64,000 nucleotides of DNA from Gonapodya prolifera JEL478 (Eukaryota > Monoblepharomycota > Monoblepharidomycetes > Monoblepharidales > Gonapodyaceae). The stretch spans positions 28,916 to 92,915 of the forward strand of contig KQ965785.1 of NCBI GenBank assembly GCA_001574975.1. Reading direction: 5' to 3'. The notes beneath the pieces were generated by a model, which was not told the DNA's origin, did not search any database, and worked only from the letters and a program-made list of their open reading frames with translations. A program made the position numbers and the translations under genes. Every line of letters starts with the position of its first letter. Position 1 is the stretch's first letter. Positions 54,190 through 63,922 of the stretch are shown here, in pieces.

Positions 54190-55206
54190 ATGGCTTCAAC
54201 GTCGTCCGATTCTGGATCCTGCGTCTCCTCCATCTCCATTATGACTGTTCCACTGGAAACCCTCATTGCCATCGCTCGTTACCTCCCAACACGGTCCATA
54301 TTGAGACTGTCGTCGACATGTTCCAACTTTCGACCCCTTCTTGGAGCCCTCGCTGTTTGGGAACGGATCGACGTGTCCGCCGGTGGAAAGGANTTCGGGG
54401 ATGCCGACCTTGTTGCCGTTATCGCTAAGATCGCCGCGCGCGTGGCGCCGACGCTCGGTGAAGGACTGGATGCGCGCTCTGTAGTGATGAGGCAGGTTCG
54501 GGAGCTCACCCTGGATGGGACTGGATGTGGTCCAGAGACGCTCAAACTGATCGTTGCGGAGATGCCCAACGTCTGCGCTATTTTGGCCAGAAAATGTGCG
54601 AATTTCGATGCAAAACGGATGGCCAACTTTATTTCCTCACTGGAGGACGGTGAAGAGGCGGGCGGACATTCACGGCAATTCCAGCTGGACCTTCGAGGCA
54701 ACCCCGCCAATCGCGAATATCGGCATATCCAAGAAAGCCTTGAGGAACTGTTACCCGGGCTGAACCTCCTCCTTGGCGTTTGTACGAGCTGCCGCGACAA
54801 CCTGGTCGCGGAGGAGGACGATTACCAACGGAAACAGTACCGATTTTCTAAGCCGAATCCAGACACGTCACGCCGCTGCTGGCAGTGCATCTCCTTTGCG
54901 ACATGCAAGGATTGTGAGAAGTACTTTCCCGAGGCGGACTCGGCGCACGACTTCGCGCCACTCGTGCGAAGAGGAGGTTGCAATTGGTGCACGTACAGCA
55001 GGGGCGCTGTGGGTTCGTGGTGCGAGGGCTGCATTGGCATGTGGGAACAATGTGCTGGAGTGCGCTCCAAGTATTGCAATCGTGAGATGTGCGGAGCGTG
55101 TGCGAAGGAGAAGTATTGTGGATGTGGCAAGGGACCCTTCTGCTGGACTCATTGGGGCTACACAGGCGATGAGGACCCGCATAATGAAGAATGCGAAGGA
55201 TATTAA
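54190..55206 (+). CDS. F-box protein with Cys-rich C-terminal domain, copy 2
   Basis: ATG at 54190 (MASTSSDSG), 338 aa, intact except for the ambiguous base at 54393. F-box MTVPLETLIAIARYLPTRS; Cys-rich C-terminus with CTSCRDN, CWQCISFATCKDC, CNWCTYS, CGACAKEKYCGCGKG. It differs from copy 1 by a few substitutions (for example GHSR against AHSR before the Cys-rich part), and most Cys are conserved. Preservation of this frame in both copies, while the divergent neighbour is broken in both, suggests that selection may have acted on this gene. Confidence 0.75.
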   Translation: MASTSSDSGSCVSSISIMTVPLETLIAIARYLPTRSILRLSSTCSNFRPLLGALAVWERIDVSAGGKXFGDADLVAVIAKIAARVAPTLGEGLDARSVVMRQVRELTLDGTGCGPETLKLIVAEMPNVCAILARKCANFDAKRMANFISSLEDGEEAGGHSRQFQLDLRGNPANREYRHIQESLEELLPGLNLLLGVCTSCRDNLVAEEDDYQRKQYRFSKPNPDTSRRCWQCISFATCKDCEKYFPEADSAHDFAPLVRRGGCNWCTYSRGAVGSWCEGCIGMWEQCAGVRSKYCNREMCGACAKEKYCGCGKGPFCWTHWGYTGDEDPHNEECEGY

Positions 55207-55536
55207 CATGCTGGGGTCAGTAGAATTACACAAGTAGTTGGAGATTGAGTAAATATGGAATATCGAAATATCAATGTTGAGAGGAACTGTCACATACGCC
55301 AGCATGTTTGGGTTCAAGCGCTCATGACTCCCGTATCCAACTTGCAATATTCTACGCCAACTTGAGAGTGTGCGTTGGGTCGCACATCGAATCTTCCAAA
55401 CCTCTTTCAACTCCGTGCCGAGGTCCTGCTACGTCGGAACGATGCTTGGCAAAACCAGCATTGCCGAGNCGTAGCCCAACCCTGGTTGGCCAACATGGAC
55501 CTCAAAGTGAGCGCAGTTGAGATTTTGCTTTAGTCC
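55207..55536. other. AT-rich spacer within the duplicated block
   Basis: 3' flank of the F-box gene; no gene is recognised. It contains the ambiguous base at 55469. The equivalent of copy 1 is 5372-5702. Confidence 0.4.
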
Positions 55537-55788
55537 CTCAGGGATCTGACCGGGAGCCACTCTCTCACCCGTCCAAGATCATTCTCGACGTCGAGGCCGC
55601 CGCCAACTACATGGCAAAGTACGCAGCGAAGGCCGAGAAAGAATCCCNCTCTCTCCAGGCCCTCCTCCACACATTTGCGTGCAACATCAAGCCTGGGGAC
55701 TCGAGCCTCTCCCAAAAGAAGTCTCTGTTCCTCCGCACCGGCGTCGAGGTCCGCGACATCGGCAAGATCGAGTGCTCACGCGAACACT
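55537..55788 (+). mobile_element. Helitron Rep/helicase fragment, copy 2
   Basis: The plus-strand frame reads PSKIILDVEAAANYMAKYAA, KAEKES, SLQALLHTFACNIKPG and VEVRDIGKIE. It resembles the KYASKAE region of Helitron proteins. It is truncated on both sides; its right end abuts the GGGCC terminus of the Harbinger element. The ambiguous base at 55648 lies inside. Confidence 0.5.
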
Positions 55789-57187
55789 GAGGGCCTGTTT
55801 GGCACTGATTTAAATCACTTGAAAAACTAGTTTAGTGTTCGGCAACTTTGGAGAAAACTCATTTAAATTGATTCATGGTCGTCGAACTGATTTTTCCCCT
55901 ATCTGAAGAAAAATCACCTCCAAGGTGATTTTTCTTTTGATTTTTCAACACCCTTCCAATTCAAAGTCAACCATTGCGCAAATACAGTGCAAGTGGAAAT
56001 ACCAGCAGAGTCAAAGAAAGGGAAGGAGAAAGAAGCAGATTCAAAGCGTGACTGTGCTAAGTGGACTACGGAAATGGAACGTATGCTCTTGGAGACCTTT
56101 GTCGCCCACAAGGACAAACACTCTACTGGCAAGTGGAAAAGCCCTGCACTGAAGAGGAAGGTCCTTGCCGAATTCAGTGACAAGGCTCACGTCACCTATA
56201 CCTGGAAGCAGATTAAGGATCGACACGACGTGCTGAGATGTTTCCATGTGTGCTTCAAGAAAGCAAAAGATAAATCTGGAGCTGGCTGGAAGGAGGGTCC
56301 ACCTGCAAAGCTTGTGCTTGCGCCAGATGCCTGGAAAGATTTCTGTGCTGTGAGTAGTGGAGTCAGATCGATTGATGATCAACGGCTGAATTTGACCAAC
56401 TCTGGGAGCAACAGACCAATCCAATTGCTAAAGACTTCAAGGACAATGGATGGGAGCTCTGGGACATGGCAGACTCACTGTACAGCGAGACTAGTGCGAC
56501 GGGTGAATACTCTTACAATCCAGCGGTGATCGAAGAAGCTCTTGACAGTGGAGCAGAGGATGCCAGTGGCAATGATTCTGAGTCAGACAAAGGTGAGTAA
56601 ATACCATGACCTGTGAACTCAGATTGCTGTTACCCAGTTTCAGAATAGAGACTTTGCTTTGGTGTTTTGCAGACACAGGAAAATTTGACCGTTTTCCACT
56701 GGGTGGTAATTCGCGATTCCCACGCGATTTCCACCCCAATTCCCACGCAGTTTCCATGGAGTGGTAATCGTGGCCATTACACGGGTGGAAATTTTCAATG
56801 GATCCGGGGGGGGATGGGATTTGATTGTTTTGACTCTTGAAATTCTGCCGGAATTACCACGCAGTGTGGAAACAGGGGCGATTTCAATGAGTGGTAAATG
56901 TATTTTTACAAACGGAGCTTTTCCCACCCCCAATTTAACCGGTTTGCACAATGGGTGGAATCTTTGGGTGTACCACATCGCGTAAAATCCCATTCATACT
57001 TGAATTTACCAGCATACTGGGTTCGGTCAGGTACCCTCTGTCGCCAGAAATATTTAGGCTACAAGCTTAGTTTGATTAGGAGTTTTCGCTCCTTTTCCGC
57101 TTCCTCCCAGTTTCGCCGTTCAGGCGCCTTTCGAATTTCGCTCGGTCGTTTGCTTTCCTCTTTGTTTTGTCGGATGCAAGCAGGTTG

Positions 57188-57739
57188 CTAACTTCCTTGA
57201 TAATACTCGCGATTTCCTTGTCTTGCGTTGCATTGATCTATGTCGATTGGAAGACGTGAGATTTCTGTCTGCAACTCGGGCGGATACATTAACTTACTAT
57301 CACGTGCTCCACGTCGATGGCCTTTGGTTCTTTGTGCCAGTCTGGTGGGAGTGACACCTTGTGCGAACAGAATGCTCGCAATGATGACGACAAGCTCTGA
57401 TTTGGACTGGTTCCTGATCTGGAGGCGAAGAACTTTGCAGCAAGCTTTCAGCCACACTTTGGAGATGTGCTCCTTGGTCACAAATTTGGTTCTGAAAGTC
57501 TTCCGTATGACCGAATAGGCTGTTGTGCATTGGTGCCGCTGATCTTCGAGAAGTTCATATTGCATACTTCCTGGTTGGACGTTTTGGATATGGTAGTTAG
57601 TTGATCGCAGGGTTGTATGCAGACNGATAATCCACTCACAGGTTCCTTGTTGCTTTTGGGTGGAGCGCAGCGCAGTTTGCATTGGACCCTGCCTCTGAAT
57701 TGTCAGTGTCGTGTTCGTCTGTTGTAGTTTTGGTGACAT
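57188..57739 (-). CDS. unknown protein of the CACTA-like element, copy 2
   Basis: Same 183-codon frame as at 3169-3720 with a handful of replacements and the ambiguous base at the same codon (57625). Basic region KTFRTKFVTKEHISKVWLKA. A further minus-strand exon-like frame upstream (57851-58069: NNILQRNRDIMTDKVKCLFE, DDMPTGTLTIWKGAMYLAY) may belong to the same gene. Family unknown. Confidence 0.35.
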   Translation of the reverse strand: MSPKLQQTNTTLTIQRQGPMQTALRSTQKQQGTCEWIIXLHTTLRSTNYHIQNVQPGSMQYELLEDQRHQCTTAYSVIRKTFRTKFVTKEHISKVWLKACCKVLRLQIRNQSKSELVVIIASILFAQGVTPTRLAQRTKGHRRGARDSKLMYPPELQTEISRLPIDIDQCNARQGNREYYQGS

Positions 57740-58119
57740 GCTGGGTGGATTTGTTCGTTATCAGGGTAAGATTAATGTTCAATGAAGTTGGTAACTTTCG
57801 CGAACATTTTTGTTGTATCTGGTGAGACGACGATGCTCACGAGCCATGTCTCAATATGCAAGGTACATTGCACCTTTCCATATCGTTAGTGTTCCTGTGG
57901 GCATGTCGTCTTCAAAGAGACACTTAACCTTGTCTGTCATAATGTCTCGATTTCGCTGAAGGATGTTATTGGTGTGCTCTGAACACTGTAGGTTGGTCTG
58001 TTCTTTATACAGGTCATGCCTGTGCCCGTTGTCCAAGGGGCTGCGCCACAATGCCCTGATGACACACAATTACCCCTTTGACCACAGCCCAAAGACTTAC
58101 GCGGCGTGGAAAATCAAGG

Positions 58120-58780
58120 TACGGGCACTGTGGTCGCGAGACGGGCACTGCGGTCAATCTTCAGGCATGACCGTGTTTCTCAAGTGGAACTCAAGATAGT
58201 CTGCCATAAGTACCGTCTTTGGAAGGTTGTTCTACCAACTTACATCAGTGCTAGCGTTTCGACAAGTGTACAACATCTGCCAATGTCACTGATTCCGTCT
58301 GTTGCCCGGGCAGTGCAAGCGGCAGGGCAGGGCATAGTGTGCGGGGCATGGGCATCTAGTCTGCGTGTAACTCTCAGAAGTGGTGCGGCGGCTCCCGCTG
58401 CGTTGCGCGTGCGTGACAACTTCCCTTACTGGCAAGAATGACACGTGTTGTGTGATGAAAGGAAATGCGAAGGCTTCGACCAAAGCTAAACCGCCCCGAA
58501 CCTCGCCCTACATTATTGTGTGTTACTGTGTGGTAACTTTGTGCCAAAGAATATATCACTAATACTGACATAATTACTGTACCGTATATGGTACTTTCTT
58601 ACACGATCACGTCTTCCTTTTTAATTTGTATCCACCTCAGCGGGTACTGTTTCAATTAGATACTGTGGTCATGGGATCACACACGGGCGCACAAGCACGC
58701 GGGCACGGGCACGGGCACATGGGCATGACAAATATACATGTGAAGACGCGAACCCCCCCCCACCCTCAAGTGAGACACAG
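58120..58780. repeat. short GGGCAC / GGGCACTG repeats in the CACTA-like element
   Basis: GGGCACTGYGGTC occurs twice at 58124-58160 and (GGGCAC)n at 58700-58722. The latter motif also occurs in copy 1 at 2868-2886 but not at the equivalent place of copy 2, so repeat number is unstable. Confidence 0.5.
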
Positions 58781-58840
58781 AGCCCTTCCCCTTCAAACAT
58801 TGAGCTTCGGCACCTTTGACCAAGCTCTGCTGACCCAAAC

Positions 58841-60063
58841 ATGGAATACTACCCTGCCCTAACAAAAGGTAACTTCGAGAATCATTACATGAGACAATTG
58901 TGTCACATTCTTCTGGGCCAGGCAAACGAAATTTGGCAGAACAAAGGTATCGATACCGACTTTATCCAAACCGGAGACGGGATCCTGGTGTCCAGCGAGT
59001 CTGTCTCCAGTCTTTGCTGGAAAGGCACCGAAAACACTGGGCTGTGTAACGAAATGGGCTTTCTACACTATGATGTGAGTGTTTTAATGGCCAATGGTAA
59101 GACACGCACCACACGCAGATTATGGACGCCATTATGTCTGCTATACGTAGCCCGATTGGAGGGCTGATGTACGGATACGTCCGTGTGCATGCAGTGGACG
59201 ATATCATTCACAACGTAATACAATCATCACTGGATGAACTGTTGTCATCATATCCAACAGTGAGTGAGCATCTACTTCACACCAACGCAAACGATCTTCT
59301 AGCACCTTAACAGTTACCACACAGTCTCCCAGACTACCTGTTCATGGCACTTTTCACAAACTGTAGTGAAACCTCGCACCTGGTTATCCTGAACTGTTCG
59401 CGGAAGGTGGTCGAATTCTACGATCCGTACGTCCACTACCACTACTGCACTGACGAGTGGCCAAAATGGCGCAAGGAAGTTAAATGGGTGAATTGCATTT
59501 CTGAAACCAGAAATGGTCACCATCTAACTAACAACCGCCACAATACAGCAATTGAACCACTTTGCCGGAATCTATCTGGGTCCTGCACATGACAATGACG
59601 ACTGGACTTTTCAAGTAGTGACGGTGAGCCGACCTCCTGCAAAGCTGTCCTGTCACTAGTGCTAAACATACCAAAACAGTCTTTTCCGAAGGAGTACACC
59701 TACCACCTTCCAAACTGTGGCATCCTTGCTGCACTAGGAGCAGCAACGAGACTTGCCACGAGCCCAGTAATCGACCCTAACACAATCGTGTGGGGATTCA
59801 CACCGGCGCACGGCGAAATGGTGGCAGCTCAAAAGGCCATGCTCTTCGCGATCCTGTCTGGAAGCTGCGAGCCGCCCATCGAGGACATGGCGAGTGCGGT
59901 GTTTGAGTTCTGCGTCACCGACAGCAAAGAGGAGTCGTCTTTTTCCCAAGATGAAGCCGGTGGCGACGAGTCAATGGAGGAGACGGAGGATGGTGAGTGG
60001 GGCGAGCTCGCAACGGAGACGGGCTCAACGGCATCGCGTGTGTCGTTGGAAATCCTGGAGTAG
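58841..60063 (+). CDS. Ulp1/C48-like cysteine protease of the CACTA-like element
   Basis: Exon-like frames in order: MEYYPALTKGNFENHYMRQL (58841), MDAIMSAIRSPIGGLMYGYV (about 59130), LPDYLFMALFTNCSETSHLV, ILNCSRKVVEFYDPYV (about 59330-59440), QLNHFAGIYLGPAHDNDDW (about 59550), QSFPKEYTYHLPNCGILAAL (59680-59730), then an acidic tail with a stop at 60063. SHLVIL, EFYDP and a PNCGI preceded by Q match the His-Asp-Gln-Cys catalytic order of C48/Ulp1 peptidases, which occur in several transposon families. Intron joints (GTGAGT sites at 59072, 59262 and 59622) are plausible, but the phase at the second was not resolved. Family assignment rests on motifs only. Confidence 0.55.
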
Positions 60064-61062
60064 CGGAGGTGTAATTTATGTTGCATTCGACGCATTGCTC
60101 TGTACATAAAACGTTCGAAACGATGGGGCCGCAGCCTAACCAAACCGACCACCCAGCGCACGAAAAACAGCATTGGAAAGGGTAAAAACTCATCCAACTA
60201 GCCGCGTGGATTCCCAACCATAGCGCTCCACAAGAGGTTTGGAAGGGTAGAAACTGGCGAAATGGACGGAAGGGGTGGAAATTAGATTAAATCCTACGGC
60301 AGATACACGGCACCGACTAGGCAATTTCCCAGGGGAAATTTTTAGCCAGAATTTTAGGTGACAGAAAGTCAATAAAAATTTCCACCCTGTAGAAACACTG
60401 TGGAAACTGCGTGGACATAGAAGAAATTACCATGCAGTTTCCATGGGTGGAAGTTTTTACCATGGGAATTCATGCTACTCCACGGGATGGTAAAGCGACA
60501 GATTTTCCTGTGAGAGCATCCACCACCCATCCCTTCAGCTTCTCGCTCCACCCCAGATGGCACTATGAAGCACAACACTTGCCCTAGCAGTAATTCAGCT
60601 CCCCCACCGCAGCAAAAAACGGCAGACTGCACCAACAAGTCGGAAGAGGCGCCGAGTGGATTCACAGTCCACTGAAGAGATTGCAGAAGGAATTGCTGGT
60701 CTTGCATCTGCCGTCCAATCTCTTGCGGCTTGCCCCTTGCTCCTTGCAATGGGAGCCACAGTGCCAGGGCAGGTTGACGAGGACCGAAATGCAAAGGTTA
60801 TTGCTGCAGCACTGAAGTTGGCGAGGGAAGAAGGATTCACCCCGGAGGATCAAGGATATCTTGCAACGTGGTTTGTTGAAAATCCACTATATGTAGGTGC
60901 TTTTATTGCCATGGGCATTATTCATGAAGGGGTACACGCGAGAGTTATGTGAATGAATCACCAAAAGAATCTTCGCAACATTCCCCCACCAGGATATATT
61001 ATCCAAAATACTTTGTATCACTCCTAGATGTAGAATATAAACCTTGCCTCAAATTTCTATGT

Positions 61063-62367
61063 CTATTCAATAGGAACTCCTTCATGGGTGGCTCGGTACT
61101 GGAAGTAGTCTGTGTGCATTGCCGACGCAGTTTCCTTTCGCCACTCCTGAGCATCACTTGCGTCACCTCCCAGCCTCACACCATCAGATGGGGCCTTGCT
61201 GATGACCTGCTGTACAGGGAAAGTGGAGTGGCGGAGGTAATCTGTTGCAATCCCATCTTTCCCACCACGATTGTCCAATATAAAGTTAGTGATCACAGCA
61301 CATGCAAATACAACTTGAATTTTCTTGCTGAGCAAGTACTCTGGCGCAATTGTGAGGATCCGGAAGCGCTCCTTTGCAATACCAAACACCCGTTCAATGA
61401 TGTTTCTCAATGAGGAGTGCCGAAGGTTGTACAGTTCTTCCAGAGTTTCCGGTCTGTAAACAGATTAAAAACATTGAAAGTGGTCAATATGGAATGCAGA
61501 CACTTGATACGACTCACTTCTGACCATGTTCGATTCACTCCTTTAAATGATATCGCACACCATTTTTGAATGGCCCTCGGAAGTTCATTGTGTGAGCGTA
61601 CCCTGCATCTACAAGATAGAATAGCCCTGGAGGAACTGTGAGTCCCTTCTCCACAGCGTCAGTGAGGACGGTCCCGTCGTAAGCTGAACCCTCCCATCCC
61701 GGAATAGGAACACAAAACGTCCATCAAAATCACAAGCTGCAAGCACATTCTGCAAAAGAGTACCTTTTCGATTCCGCAAAGGAACCTGGCGGTGTGCTGG
61801 GACAAAAACTGGGATGTGTGTCCCATCAATTGCACCAAGTGCACCGGCAAAGTATGGCGAAAACCGCCCATTTCCAGCAATCCGAGCTGGAGTGGTAGAA
61901 GTTGCACCTGGCTGGCGGATGAGCTCTGGAGCGAGGCGACGAACAGCTCCCAAAACGGCACCGACATATGCCGAAATGGTGCTGAGCGAATGTTGAAATC
62001 GCAGTCGCAATTCTCGCTGGCCCCAACCCTTGCCAACCCAATGCATAAACATATTCAGTTGTTGCTCAATAGATATGTCCGGAGTGTCCATCAAGTACTG
62101 GCGGGTGCGGAATTCGCTGGCGAGGGAGATGAAAATACGTTTCTCCATTCGAAACGCGTCAAGGGCAAGTTCTGGGTGACCGCGGATGAGCCACTGCGTG
62201 TAGAGCTCTCCAGTAAACTCTGCCGTCGTAATGGGACGCGGAATTCTGCGTGGACGGGACCGGATTCGTCGCTGGAGCGAGTGGATTTTCGCGATCGCAG
62301 CAACCTGCACGCAGACTGCTGCAACAAATTGGTCCTCGAACTGAATCACTCCATGATTCAGATCCAT
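61063..62367 (-). pseudogene. HARBI1-like DDE transposase of the Harbinger element
   Basis: From MDLNHGVIQFEDQFVAAV the frame gives a helical N-terminus (ISIEQQLNMFMHWVGKGWGQ, RELRLRFQHSLSTISAYV), then GALGAIDGTHIPVFVPAHRQ (first Asp) and NVLAACDFDGRFVFL. A C is short in a run near 61692, after which PGWEGSAYDGTVLTDAV (second Asp) and GLFYLVDAGYAHTMNFRG follow in another frame. After an intron-like AG near 61440 comes ELYNLRHSSLRNIIERVFG, IAKERFRILTIAP (catalytic Glu in NIIERVFG). All three catalytic residues survive; one frame break is visible. Confidence 0.82.
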
Positions 62368-62565
62368 CGTTGACGAGATGGTGTATTTCCACCCGTGGGT
62401 TACAAAAAAACGGAGTGTTGCGATGATTTGATCATGTCACCAAAACGGCTGTCTGAACGGCAGCTGAATCACTATTTTTCCCGAATCGATTCGGACAAAA
62501 CCTCGAATCACCTAGGACCGGTTGAATCGATTTAAAAAAAATCAGTGCCGAACAGGCCCTAAATA

Positions 62566-62632
62566 ATTGATTTAGACAAATCGATTTATGAACTGGTATT
62601 TCAAGTGATTTAAGTCAGTGCCGAACAGGCCC
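62566..62632. repeat. duplicated right terminus of the Harbinger
   Basis: Two TCAGTGCCGAACAGGCCC ends, each followed by TAA, stop at 62559 and 62632, 73 bp apart. The outer one matches the left terminus better beyond the first 18 bases. Confidence 0.75.
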
Positions 62633-62639
62633 TAAAAGA

Positions 62640-63465
62640 GGGTGTCAAACCCACACACTCCAAGCACTGTCCAACTGTAACCACCTTTCCAATCCCTAAA
62701 AGGGTTCAAATTGGCTTCCGGTACATGTGCCGGGATATGGGTTCTATCAAGTGCCCCAATACAGTCCTTGAACCAAGGGAACAACTTCCTACTCTCTGTA
62801 ATCTGTTCTGGTACAGGGTCACCTTATGCCGGCACTTTCAAATAGACCAACCTAAGAGAGGAAAGTTGTGAAAGTACACGATGGACATAAAATTGAGCTC
62901 TCTCAGCAGAAACTTGGAAGTTTCGCTGAAGTGTCCGAATTGAGGTGTTGGATCCAACCCATTGGAGAAACATGAGGACCTGCTGCTCCACATTTATTGT
63001 TCATCCATCTTCCAGCTTCTCTCCTTCCGAGTTTGGCCGTCACAAAATGGAGCAAAGCTGGGAAAACACCACCTTATCCATTCTCGCCGAATAGTGAAAA
63101 ACAGCATCGTGTCCATCTATCAACCGCCTGGTATACTCCTTTCCACTATATCAAAGGTTCTGGCGACTCTGACGAGCCTTCATAGTCCGTTTTCGCCGTT
63201 TCATACGCCGCGCCGCTACCATTGCAACGACCAACGCCCCGATTCCCCACATATAGAGCGATCCAAAGTCGGGGGACGTCTCATGGATCGGATCAGGATG
63301 AAATCGGCCATAATGATCGAGAATTTGGTAGTCCATTTTTATTGGGTTTCGAAAACCACCAATACCACGGCCGTTCGACCCCACAACCAAAACCACGGTT
63401 ACGACACGCGCAGGGACTCCTAACCATAACCACGGTCTAAACTAACCACGTGTCGAACGTGCCCT
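62640..63465 (-). mobile_element. older PIF/Harbinger relic, N-terminal part of transposase and right end
   Basis: Minus-strand frames read ALVVAMVAARRMKRRKRTMK (about 63200), YTRRLIDGHDAVFHYS, INVEQQVLMFLQWVGSNTSI, RTLQRNFQVSAERAQFYVHR and CIGALDRTHIPAHVPEANL (first Asp) and stop at 62640 where the younger element begins. The right end near 63463 is ACACGTGGTT...GGGC inverse, ending CGTGCCC followed by TAA, a Harbinger-like terminus of another subfamily. At least one stop and one frame change are visible. The rest was not found beyond the left end of the younger element. Confidence 0.7.
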
Positions 63466-63922
63466 AATATTATATGGCACACGTTTTGCTTAAGTGTCTC
63501 CAGCAAGATCTTGACTTGGGGGGAGAGATTCATTCATGAAGGGGCAAATGACTAGTAGCAAGCCATCACATACAGGGAGAGGTCGGGACGTCGTAAAAGA
63601 ACTTCCATGACAAGAAACCGAAGGGTCTGCACAAGAAACGGGATTCGAGGCGAGAGTGGTTAGCCACAGAGCATTTTATAACGTTCGTCTCGTCAGAGTA
63701 GCGGGGGTACTGTGGCATTTCTCTTTCGGAACTTCGAGTCGGGAGGGTGGGAGGGTGGGAGGCGGTTGCGGGTGCACTTCCATCCGGGATGTCACCCACT
63801 TCAGTTCCGCTTCTCTTCGGGTCACCAAATCCGTGCTTGCGATAAGAAGCTTGCTCTTTGTAAATTTTGCAGAGCTATCTCTTTGAAATCCGCAAACCCA
63901 TTATCAACTCCATCCGGCATCG
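63466..63922. promoter_or_regulatory. upstream region of the last gene
   Basis: No gene recognised; open frames up to 77 codons on the minus strand have no domain. GGGAGGGTGGGAGGGTGGGAGG at 63740 is a G-run that could form a quadruplex. It leads into the coding start at 63923. Confidence 0.35.

Larger units (their letters stand above)
52568..58122. repeat. 5.55-kb inverted duplication, copy 2 (likely source)
   Basis: Inverse of 2778-8336, bounded by GTAC at 52568-52571 and 58119-58122. Unlike copy 1, the sequence here is continuous with the rest of the Harbinger element and of the CACTA-like element nested in it (both extend beyond 58122), so this locus is ancestral and copy 1 derived from it. 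Confidence 0.88.
56674..60512. mobile_element. CACTA-like (EnSpm/CMC) element nested in the Harbinger
   Basis: Inverted termini CACAGGAAAATTTGACCG (56674) and, inverted, CACAGGAAAATCTGTCGC (ending 60512), flanked by the same trinucleotide AGA on both sides. A CAC start, a 3-bp duplication and many subterminal repeats (TTTCCACCC, CCATGGAAACTGC at both ends) fit the CACTA superfamily. It carries the unknown ORF at 57188-57739 and a Ulp1-like protease gene. No CACTA transposase was recognised, so it is a non-autonomous or unfamiliar type. Confidence 0.65.
55987..60952 (+). pseudogene. Myb/SANT-like Harbinger accessory protein, split by nested element
   Basis: The N-terminal exon (55987-56592) has KWTTEMERMLLETFVAHKD, KQIKDRHDVLRCFHVCFKKA, GWKEGPPAKLVLAPDAWKDF. 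Near 56390 the frame changes (a T short in a TTT run) to DQLWEQQTNPIAKDFKDNGW, ELWDMADSLYSETS, and the exon ends at a GTGAGT. Its acceptor TTTTGCAG lies one base before the CACTA-like element. The C-terminal exon lies beyond that element: RKRRRVDSQSTEEIAEGIAG, LKLAREEGFTPEDQGYLATW, FVENPLYVGAFIAMG (60640-60940), with a nuclear-signal-like RKRRR. The two parts are 3.9 kb apart. Confidence 0.75.
55791..62632. mobile_element. PIF/Harbinger DNA transposon with a nested insertion
   Basis: Termini: left GGGCCTGTTTGGCACTGA at 55791, right its inverse TCAGTGCCGAACAGGCCC ending 62632; about 38 of the first 44 bases agree. Flanks are TGA and TAA, against the TWA duplication usual for the family, so the target duplication may have one change. 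Contents: a Myb/SANT-like gene (plus) and a DDE transposase (minus), tail to tail, as in typical Harbingers. The Myb gene is split by a CACTA-like element at 56674-60512; without it the Harbinger would be about 3.0 kb. A second right terminus ends at 62559. Confidence 0.85.

Noticed and set aside
58700-58722. GGGCAC repeats considered as a CRISPR-like array
   Set aside because: It is a simple microsatellite without spacers in a eukaryotic transposon.
58841-60063. Protease taken as the adenain-type enzyme of a Polinton
   Set aside because: No polymerase, integrase, packaging ATPase or capsid-like gene is near, and the element has CACTA-like ends of 3.8 kb.
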